Assembly: GCA_937871685.1 (NCBI GenBank)
Contig: CALMOL010000027.1
Coordinates: 1 to 11,230, forward strand
From: an uncultured Verrucomicrobiota bacterium
GTDB lineage: Bacteria; Verrucomicrobiota; Verrucomicrobiia; Chthoniobacterales; SZAS-18
DNA length: 11,230 bases
Direction: 5' to 3'
A program made the translations under genes and the position numbers. Below the pieces are notes generated by a model. That model was not told the DNA's origin and did not search any database. It saw only the letters and a program-made list of their open reading frames with translations. Positions 1 to 5,644 of this stretch are shown one piece after another. Positions within the stretch are counted from its first letter, which is position 1; each line of letters begins with the position of its first letter.

Positions 1-2
1 GC

Positions 3-1664
3 TCGCGCTCCGGCAAGGAAGGCGAATTCTCGTGGACGGTGGAGCTCACGCCCTACGACGAGCGCCAGGAACTCGAGGCCGACCAGCGGGGCAAGGACTA
101 CAACCTGCGCGTCACGCTGCTGCGCGCGGGGTTCCTGTTTTTCCTGCTGCGCACCCTCGCGCTCTACCGCGGGCATCTCAGCGCGGTGGACGCGGAACGC
201 ACGCCGCTGCTCGCGCTGTTGGTCCTGCAATCGGTCATCCTCTTCGTGCTGGGCACGGGGCAGGTGGCCGCCGGCATGACGGCCGAGGCGGACGAGGGCA
301 CGCTCGACTACCAGCGCCTCACGCCGCTCTCGCCGCTGTCGAAGGTGCTTGGTTTCCTGCTGGGGCTGCCGGTGCGCGAGTGGCTGATGTTTGCGGCCAC
401 GCTGCCCTTCACCGCTTGGGCGCTCTGGGCCGGACAAGTGCCGGCGGGGGCATGGGGGCCGCTGTATGCGGTCTTCCTTTCGTCGGCGATTCTCTACCAC
501 CTCACCGGGCTCGTGGCCGGCACGGTAATCCGCAACCGGCGCTGGGCGTTCCTCGCCTCCATCGGCATCGTGTTTGCGCTCTACACGGTCGCGCCGGAGG
601 CGGCACGCTTCGGGTTGGTCGTGTTCAAGTATTTCACGCTGCGGCCGGTGCTGGAAGAGACGCTGGCGCAGTTTCTGCCGGGACGCATCGGCGACTTGGC
701 GCGCCTGCGACAGGGACTCATGCCGGAGGTGGCTTTCTTCGGCCTGAAAGTCTCGACGGCGGCCTACACGCTCTTCACGCAGGCGGCGCTGATCGTCACC
801 TTTGGGACGATGCTCTGGCGACGCTGGCGGCGGGCGGAGGCGCACCTGCTCGGGAAGATTTGGGCGGTGGTGCTCTTCGCTTGGGTGCAGGTGATCCTGC
901 TGGGCAACGCGCTGCCGCTCATCGCGTCGGGGCGAATCTTTCCCTCGCGCGAGCTGCGGCGTCGCCTCGCGTCGGAGGTGGGCGGAGACTGGGCGCCGCG
1001 CCTGGGCGAGGCGGTGGCGATGGTCGGGCTCTACGGATTCGCCACGCTCGCGCTGATCTGGATGCTGGCCGAGATCATCGCGCCCTCCGTGGACACGCGA
1101 GTGCGCGGCGAGCAGCGGGCACGCAAGCTCGGCTTGGCGCGCGTGCCGGCGCTCTCGGACGCGGCGGGGGCGGGATGGCTCGTCCTGGCGATGGGGATCG
1201 TCGGTGCGGCGGGCTGGACGACCTTCGCGCGCTCCCTGCTGGAGTCGGCGTGGTTCCCGGGGTCAAGCCTGCCGGCGCACGCAGCGCCGACCTTCGCCCT
1301 GGTGCTGCTCGGGGCGGGCCTGAGTTTCGTGGCGCTGGTGGAAGGCGGGGGAGGCAAGCGGGCCTTCCTCGCGGTGCTGCTGGTGGGCGTGGTGCCGGTG
1401 ATGCTCGGCTCAATCCTCGGGGCGGCGGGGAACTCGCTCTTCAGCGCCTCGGCATGGCTGGCGGGGATGTCGCCGCTGGCCGCGCCTTTCTATGCCGCGC
1501 AGGTCCTCGCGCCGAATCGCCTGCGCCCAGAGATGACCAGCTCCATGGCCGCCGCTTTCTGGACGTGGCAGGCGGCGACAGCCATCGCGACCACATGGCT
1601 CCTCATGCGGCTCCATAAGACGCGATGCGCCCGGGCCGGTGCCGCTACGCCGGTGCCGGGGTGA
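3..1664 (+). CDS. ABC-2-like transporter permease, 5'-partial
   Basis: This is an integral membrane protein whose reading frame is already open at base 3, so the true start lies left of the window; the GTG at 39 is internal to the open frame and need not be a start. About 550 residues are visible. I count roughly 11-12 hydrophobic segments, for example those around residues 30-50, 65-85, 140-185, 235-295, 325-350, 415-465 and 475-520 counted from base 39. The stretch MTAEADEGTLDYQRLTPLSP, followed by a conserved-looking membrane region, resembles the cytosolic loop of ABC-2 permeases (a 'GTL..LL.TPLSP' type signature). That suggests the membrane half of an exporter whose ATPase would be encoded upstream. 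No ATPase, solute-binding protein or substrate clue is in the window. The membrane character is certain; the ABC-2 family call is by resemblance only. An 88-base gap with no clear terminator follows. Confidence 0.72.
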   Translation, partial: SRSGKEGEFSWTVELTPYDERQELEADQRGKDYNLRVTLLRAGFLFFLLRTLALYRGHLSAVDAERTPLLALLVLQSVILFVLGTGQVAAGMTAEADEGTLDYQRLTPLSPLSKVLGFLLGLPVREWLMFAATLPFTAWALWAGQVPAGAWGPLYAVFLSSAILYHLTGLVAGTVIRNRRWAFLASIGIVFALYTVAPEAARFGLVVFKYFTLRPVLEETLAQFLPGRIGDLARLRQGLMPEVAFFGLKVSTAAYTLFTQAALIVTFGTMLWRRWRRAEAHLLGKIWAVVLFAWVQVILLGNALPLIASGRIFPSRELRRRLASEVGGDWAPRLGEAVAMVGLYGFATLALIWMLAEIIAPSVDTRVRGEQRARKLGLARVPALSDAAGAGWLVLAMGIVGAAGWTTFARSLLESAWFPGSSLPAHAAPTFALVLLGAGLSFVALVEGGGGKRAFLAVLLVGVVPVMLGSILGAAGNSLFSASAWLAGMSPLAAPFYAAQVLAPNRLRPEMTSSMAAAFWTWQAATAIATTWLLMRLHKTRCARAGAATPVPG

Positions 1665-1752
1665 AGTCACAGCGGGAGCCTGCGCCGGAGAAGTTTTCCT
1701 TGCCGATTGTCCCCGGTAGTCCACTTGGCTGCATCAGCCCCCTCTAAACCCC

Positions 1753-2469
1753 ATGTCCAGCCCTCTCTTCAACGAAAAGACCTTCGCCGGCACACCTTCG
1801 CGCGCGCGTGGCGACGCCATGACCGTGCAAGGGTCCATCAACAAGACGGCCATCCTCCTGCTGCTTTTGCTCGCCTCTGGCTCGTATGCCTTCGCGCACC
1901 CCGGCGTCCGCGGTCTGTGGATTCTGGGGGCGGTTGGTGGTCTCGTGATCAGCCTGGTGCTGTGGTTCAAGCCGGCATGGTCGCCCGTGCTGGCGCCCGC
2001 CTACGCGCTGCTCCAGGGGCTTTTTGTGGGCGGAATCTCGGCGGTCTATTCATCGCTCTACAACGGCATCGTCATGCAGGCGATGCTCCTGACCTTCGGC
2101 GTGCTCGCGGGCATGCTCGGTCTTTATTCGTTTCGCGTAATCCAGGCGACGGCGAAGTTCCGGGCGATCGTCGGGGCCGCCACGATGGGCATCGCGATCT
2201 TTTATCTCATCGCTTTCGTGCTCCAACTGTTTCATGTGGGAGTACCGTTTCTCACGGGCAACGGCTGGATGGGCATCGGTTTCAGCGTCGTGGTGTGCCT
2301 GATCGCGGCATTCAACCTCATCATCGACTTCGATAACATCGAGTCCGGCACCGCGGCCGGCGCGCCGCGCTACATGGAGTGGTATTGTGGCTTCGGCCTG
2401 CTCGTCACGCTCGTCTGGCTCTACCTGGAGATCCTGCGCCTGCTGGCGAAGCTCCGCAGCGACGACTGA
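1753..2469 (+). CDS. Bax inhibitor-1/YccA family membrane protein
   Basis: This 238-residue protein has seven predicted membrane segments, at about residues 32-47, 53-71, 79-97, 105-124, 137-158, 172-193 and 210-232, which is the BI-1/YccA fold. The N-terminal phrase DAMTVQGSINKT ahead of the first helix and the late IIDFDNIESG motif (acidic residues D192 and D194) are typical of bacterial YccA-like members. In the studied homologue BsYetJ, paired aspartates act as a pH-sensitive calcium-leak latch; carrying that role over to this protein is inference. The start at 1753 fits the family's usual cytosolic N-terminus of about 20-30 residues. It is preceded by CTAAACCCC and has no Shine-Dalgarno sequence. 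The gene lies 88 bases after the permease gene and ends 34 bases before the convergent gene at 2504. Its physiological role here cannot be read from context. Confidence 0.93.
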   Translation: MSSPLFNEKTFAGTPSRARGDAMTVQGSINKTAILLLLLLASGSYAFAHPGVRGLWILGAVGGLVISLVLWFKPAWSPVLAPAYALLQGLFVGGISAVYSSLYNGIVMQAMLLTFGVLAGMLGLYSFRVIQATAKFRAIVGAATMGIAIFYLIAFVLQLFHVGVPFLTGNGWMGIGFSVVVCLIAAFNLIIDFDNIESGTAAGAPRYMEWYCGFGLLVTLVWLYLEILRLLAKLRSDD

Positions 2470-2503
2470 CAACGCTTTGCCCGCCGAGTCCATTTGGCTG
2501 GCC

Positions 2504-2998
2504 TCAGTCGAGCCGCAGCGCGTGGGACAGGTCGAGCCGGCGGCGGCCCTCCGGTCGGGGCGGGCCGAACGTGGTGGGCGGCGAAGCCCATTCCTCCTCC
2601 TCGTCGGGGAGGAACAGGTTGCGAAAGGAGACGAGGTAGTTCTCGACGTATTCGCGAAAGGCGTCGGGATCGGGCCAGCCCTCCTCCAGCTCGTAGGTGA
2701 GCGCGAACCAGACGCGGGTGTGGCCGTCGTCGAGCGGCTCCAGGCAGATCACGCTGGCATCAGGCCGCGTGGAGGTGCCGGTCCAGAGCGTCCGCGGTCC
2801 CAGGGCGGAAAGGATGGTGGCCGCCTTCCAAAGTCGGCGGCCATTCCCGAGCGTGCGCTCGGCCGGAGCGCCGTCGGCGAGCGGCCAGGTGTCGGCCTCC
2901 TCGGCGAAGAGGGCGTGCTTCACCTCGAAGATGATCCAACGCGGATACACCACCGCGGTGGCGGCGGGCACGCGGAGATGGACCAGGGCCGTTTTCAT
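2504..2998 (-). CDS. Uncharacterised 164-residue protein
   Basis: I do not recognise this protein with certainty. It is soluble, with no signal peptide or membrane segment, and is rich in Trp and acidic residues. The middle (about residues 60-110) alternates in a beta-strand-like way (TLWTGTSTRP, HTRVWFALTYELEEGW). A probable amphipathic helix follows (FREYVENYLVSFRNLF, about 118-133), and then an acidic, Pro-rich tail (EEEEWASPP). A run of strands closed by a long C-terminal helix is compatible with a START/SRPBCC-like fold, but this is a weak structural guess. ATG at 2998 is the first start in a frame with coding-like composition; no Shine-Dalgarno is seen before it. The gene lies 133 bases downstream of the haloacid dehalogenase-like gene on the same strand and converges with the Bax inhibitor gene, 34 bases away. 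Co-transcription with the dehalogenase-like gene is possible but not shown. Confidence 0.75.
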   Translation of the reverse strand: MKTALVHLRVPAATAVVYPRWIIFEVKHALFAEEADTWPLADGAPAERTLGNGRRLWKAATILSALGPRTLWTGTSTRPDASVICLEPLDDGHTRVWFALTYELEEGWPDPDAFREYVENYLVSFRNLFLPDEEEEWASPPTTFGPPRPEGRRRLDLSHALRLD

Positions 2999-3131
2999 GG
3001 ACCGCGAAGGGGGGGACAGCTCAGGATTCGCCGGGCAAGCGCTTCCCGCGAAGCCGGCATTTAATCCGTCCGGGCTGGATTGCCGAAGAAAAATCGCTGC
3101 CCGCCGCGATGTCGGGCGAGGTCGGGCCCGG

Positions 3132-3863
3132 CTAGGAGCCCCCGAGCTTCGCGGCGAGCTCTTCGACCGAGTCCACCACCAGCGCGAAGTCGTCCTCGGG
3201 CCGCGGCTCGTCGGCCGTCTTTCCGCCGCTCGGCCCGTGCTCCTCGGGCCGGCGCAGGAAGGCCGTCTGGTAGCCGTGCTCGCGCGCGGCGCGGAGGTCG
3301 TAAGGGTGCGCGGCCACGAGGAGGATCTCGCCGTCGTCGCAGTTGAGCAGCATCTTAGCCGTGTCGTAGGCGAGGGGGTGCGGCTTGTATTGGCGCCACA
3401 GGTCCGCGCCGAGGATCACGTCCCACGGCAGGCCGCCGAACTTCGCCAATTCGGCGGCGAGCTCGACGTTCGCGTTGGAGAGCGGGGCAACGACGAACTT
3501 GTGCCGCAACTTCAGCAGGCCATCGACCACGTCTGGCCACGGATAGAGCCGACGCCAGACGTAAGAAAGCTCGGTGACTTCCTCATCGGAAAGACCGTCC
3601 AGGCCGAAGCGCGGAAGGATTGTCTCGGTGAGCGAGGCGCGGTGGATGTCGTCGAGCGGCCGGAACGGTGCCTCCCCAGCGATGACCGGGGCCAGCGAGG
3701 GTTGGTAGCACCCCCGCCAAGCGGAGACGATCTCGGCCCAATCGGCCTCCCATCCCTTGCGCCGGTTCCATTCCTCACCTTCGCGGACGATGGAGCCGGC
3801 GAAGTCCACGGTGGTGCCGAAGACGTCGAAGACGATGGCCTTGATGGGGGAGAGGTCGTGCAT
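3132..3863 (-). CDS. Haloacid dehalogenase, type II-like hydrolase
   Basis: This 243-residue HAD-superfamily enzyme is of the size expected for L-2-haloacid dehalogenases. Motif I is VFDVFGTTVDF with nucleophile Asp13. The +2 position is Phe rather than the Asp acid/base of HAD phosphatases, which favours the dehalogenase branch. From a recalled alignment to Pseudomonas L-DEX, Thr17 matches T14, Arg50 (in AWR) matches the substrate-binding R41, Ser129-Asn130 (PLSNAN) is motif II, Lys160 (YKPHP) is motif III and Tyr166 matches Y157. Motif IV reads AAHPYDL: Asp189 is kept, but the Ser175 and Asn177 positions of L-DEX are Ala184 and His186. This variant occurs in many proteins annotated as type II dehalogenases, whose substrates are mostly unproved. 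The start at 3863 leaves eight residues before the first strand. The gene is divergent from lat, and its upstream region is the inverted repeat at 3875-4026. Dehalogenation of 2-haloacids is inferred, not shown. Confidence 0.9.
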   Translation of the reverse strand: MHDLSPIKAIVFDVFGTTVDFAGSIVREGEEWNRRKGWEADWAEIVSAWRGCYQPSLAPVIAGEAPFRPLDDIHRASLTETILPRFGLDGLSDEEVTELSYVWRRLYPWPDVVDGLLKLRHKFVVAPLSNANVELAAELAKFGGLPWDVILGADLWRQYKPHPLAYDTAKMLLNCDDGEILLVAAHPYDLRAAREHGYQTAFLRRPEEHGPSGGKTADEPRPEDDFALVVDSVEELAAKLGGS

Positions 3864-3874
3864 GGGCGGAGGAT

Positions 3875-4026
3875 CAAACCACAGATTTCGCCGATTGGGG
3901 AAGAATCGGCCGGCGCTTCTCCTGAGAATCGTGTCCCGGTCGCCATCGGTTCCATCCTGCGAGCCGACCGCCTTCCTTTCTGCCCCGGCGTCTGGTCATT
4001 TTCCAATCCGCGAAATCTGTGGTTTG
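3875..4026. repeat. Long inverted-repeat element 1 (152 bp)
   Basis: The left arm 3875-3898 and right arm 4003-4026 are inverted copies of each other, 23 of 24 positions matching. The left arm begins CAAACCACAGATTTCGC. The interior of 104 nt contains a further complementary pair, CGGTCG at 3937-3942 and CGACCG at 3965-3970. The element fills most of the divergent gap between the dehalogenase-like gene and lat. It is related in arm sequence to the element at 10146-10300. There is no ORF, no T-tract and no clear target-site duplication. It could be a non-autonomous mobile repeat, a REP/MITE-like sequence or a structured regulatory region. Confidence 0.85.
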
Positions 4027-4032
4027 GCTCTC

Positions 4033-4044
4033 GGCCGTCTCGCC
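4033..4044 (+). repeat. Shared 12-nt flank motif, copy 1
   Basis: The sequence GGCCGTCTCGCC, followed by AGC, lies 6 nt beyond the right arm of inverted-repeat element 1. An exact copy, followed by GGC, lies 2 nt beyond the right arm of element 2 at 5610-5621. A looser version, GGTCGTTCGCTGGC, directly follows element 3 (10302-10315). A similar position in all three places suggests that it belongs to the repeat unit or is a common upstream signal. It is too short to be decisive alone. Confidence 0.45.
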
Positions 4045-4047
4045 AGC

Positions 4048-4076
4048 TTGCCGCCGTCGAGCCGCGCGGCTAGGCT
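4048..4076 (+). promoter_or_regulatory. Candidate sigma70-type promoter of lat
   Basis: A TTGCCG box (4048-4053) is followed by a 17-nt spacer and TAGGCT (4071-4076). Spacing is ideal. The -35 box matches TTGACA at 4 of 6 positions and the -10 box matches TATAAT at 3 of 6. The -10 ends 12 nt before the lat ATG at 4089, so the transcript would be leaderless or carry only a few untranslated bases. That fits the lack of any Shine-Dalgarno sequence. In such GC-rich DNA a chance match is possible. Confidence 0.35.
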
Positions 4077-4088
4077 CCCCGCCCATTT

Positions 4089-5459
4089 ATGACTCCCGTC
4101 CGCTCCATTCCTCCCTGCGACGTGGTGCCCGAGCTGGAAAAGCACATCCTCGTCGATGGCTTCCAAATCGTGATCGACCTCGAGAAGTCCGCTGGCGCGC
4201 GCTTGCACGATGCCTGCACCGGCCGCGACCTGCTCGACTGCTACGGTTTCTTCGGCTCGCTGCCCGTCGGATACAACCACCCGTTCTTTCGCGAGCCGGA
4301 GGTGCAGCGCGACCTCGCCCTGGCCGCGCGCGCGCGGGTGGCCAACTCGGACGTGTATTCGCAGCTCTTCGCGCAGTTCGTGACCACGCTCGCGCGCGTC
4401 GCCTCGCTGCCGCCGCTCGAGCGCTGGTTCTTCGTGGACGGCGGCGCGCTCGCGGTGGAGAACGCCCTCAAGGTGGCGATGGATTGGAAGGTGCGCAAAA
4501 ACCTCGCCGCCGGCCGCGGCGAGCGCGGCACGCAGATCCTTCACTTCAAACACGCTTTCCACGGCCGCTCGGGCTACACGATGAGCCTGACGAACACGGA
4601 CCCGAAGAAGACCGATTACTTCGCGAAGTTCCCCTGGCCGCGCGTTTCGACGCCGCACCTCGACTTCTCGATCGCTGATCCCGCGGAGCGCGACCGAGAC
4701 GCTGCCCGCCGTGAGGCGCAGTCCGAGGCGGAGATCCGGGAAGCCTTCGCGGCGCAGCCCCACGAGATCGCCGCGATTCTCACCGAGACGATCCAGGGCG
4801 AGGGCGGGGACAATCACTTCCGCCCCCAGTGGCTCCAGCGGCTCCGCGCGCTGGCCGACGAGCTCGATGCGCTTTTGATCTTCGACGAGGTGCAGTGCGG
4901 CTTCGGCGTGACCGGCAAGATGTGGGCGTGCGAGCATTTCGGCGTGCGGCCGGACGTGCTGGCCTTCGGCAAGAAGGTGCAGGCCTGCGGCATCATGGGC
5001 GGCCCGCGCGTGGACGAGGTGGCCGACAACTGCTTCCGTCTCCCCTCGCGCATCAACTCGACCTGGGGAGGCAACCTTGTGGACATGGTCCGCTCCACGC
5101 ACAACCTCCGCATCATCGAGGACCAGAACCTGGTCGCCAACGCTGCGGAGATCGGGAAAACGCTGCTCGACGGCCTGCGCGCCATCGCCGCCGACGAGGG
5201 CGAAGGCCTGGTCTCGGCCGTCCGCGGACGGGGATTGTTCATCGCCTTCGACCTGCCGACGCCGGCCGCGCGCGAGTCCTTCTACCGCGGCCTCTACGAG
5301 GCGGGCCTGCTGGCGATTCGTTCCGGCGCCCGCTCGATCCGCTTCCGCCCGGCCCTCGATTTCTCCGCCGAGGCGGCCGGCGAGGCGTTGCACATCCTGG
5401 CGGAAGAGTGCCGGCGCGTCTGGGTGCATTCCCCAGCCGAGGATCTGGTCCCGGCCTGA
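4089..5459 (+). CDS. lat: L-lysine 6-transaminase (lysine epsilon-aminotransferase)
   Basis: This 456-residue PLP enzyme of the class III aminotransferase fold moves the epsilon-amino group of L-lysine to 2-oxoglutarate. The products are 2-aminoadipate 6-semialdehyde and glutamate (EC 2.6.1.36). Features typical of the LAT family and visible here are FVDGGALAVENALK (about 115-128), KHAFHGRSGYT (154-164), the TETIQGEGGDNHF loop with Glu238, IFDEVQCGFG with the pyridine-binding Asp266, and FGKKVQACG with Lys295 as the likely Schiff-base lysine. Glu238 and Lys295 both sit five residues before recalled Mycobacterium tuberculosis LAT positions E243 and K300. Length matches the family. ATG 4089 is the natural start and has no Shine-Dalgarno. 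The next gene, 185 bases on, encodes the aldehyde dehydrogenase that would oxidise the product. The family assignment rests on several long motifs and is firm; lysine as substrate is inferred from family and neighbour. Confidence 0.95.
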   Translation: MTPVRSIPPCDVVPELEKHILVDGFQIVIDLEKSAGARLHDACTGRDLLDCYGFFGSLPVGYNHPFFREPEVQRDLALAARARVANSDVYSQLFAQFVTTLARVASLPPLERWFFVDGGALAVENALKVAMDWKVRKNLAAGRGERGTQILHFKHAFHGRSGYTMSLTNTDPKKTDYFAKFPWPRVSTPHLDFSIADPAERDRDAARREAQSEAEIREAFAAQPHEIAAILTETIQGEGGDNHFRPQWLQRLRALADELDALLIFDEVQCGFGVTGKMWACEHFGVRPDVLAFGKKVQACGIMGGPRVDEVADNCFRLPSRINSTWGGNLVDMVRSTHNLRIIEDQNLVANAAEIGKTLLDGLRAIAADEGEGLVSAVRGRGLFIAFDLPTPAARESFYRGLYEAGLLAIRSGARSIRFRPALDFSAEAAGEALHILAEECRRVWVHSPAEDLVPA

Positions 5460-5467
5460 CCCGGGCT

Positions 5468-5607
5468 GGACCGAGATGATGGAAGATGGCGGCGGCCGTC
5501 CCTCGTGATGGATGCCCGTCCATCGCGCGTTGTTTCCCGGGCAGCCTCGTGAGCGGCCCGCTTTCATACCTTGGTTCGCTCCCTGCCATCTTCCATCCGC
5601 TCGGTCC
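5468..5607. repeat. Long inverted-repeat element 2 (140 bp)
   Basis: The arms 5468-5490 and 5585-5607 are inverted copies, 21 of 23 positions matching, with a core of GATGGAAGATGGC on the left and its exact reverse complement on the right. The 94-nt interior holds a small hairpin at 5504-5527: CGTGATGGA and TCCATCGCG around a 6-nt loop, with one G-T pair. The arm sequence is unrelated to elements 1 and 3, but size, intergenic position and right-hand flank are alike. It begins 9 bases after the lat stop codon and ends 37 bases before the amaB start. Confidence 0.85.
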
Positions 5608-5609
5608 CT

Positions 5610-5621
5610 GGCCGTCTCGCC
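5610..5621 (+). repeat. Shared 12-nt flank motif, copy 2
   Basis: This is an exact copy of GGCCGTCTCGCC, also found at 4033-4044. Here it lies 2 nt right of inverted-repeat element 2 and 23 nt before the amaB start codon. See copy 1 for the comparison with element 3. Confidence 0.45.
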
Positions 5622-5644
5622 GGCCATGAAACTCCCCCTCCCGC

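Noticed and set aside
32..1618. 528-codon plus-strand frame overlapping the permease-like gene
   Set aside because: It is an alternate frame of the membrane protein gene. It is rich in Arg, Gly and Ala with no membrane pattern.
3060..3105. Minus-strand promoter-like pair TTCGGC, 17 nt, TTAAAT upstream of the 164-residue gene
   Set aside because: Only weak matches to both boxes. The spacing alone is not enough to report it as a feature.
3996..5627. 543-codon open frame on the minus strand opposite lat
   Set aside because: It mirrors the lat codons in GC-rich DNA. The product is Arg/Gly/Glu-rich without a hydrophobic core, and lat is unmistakable on the other strand.
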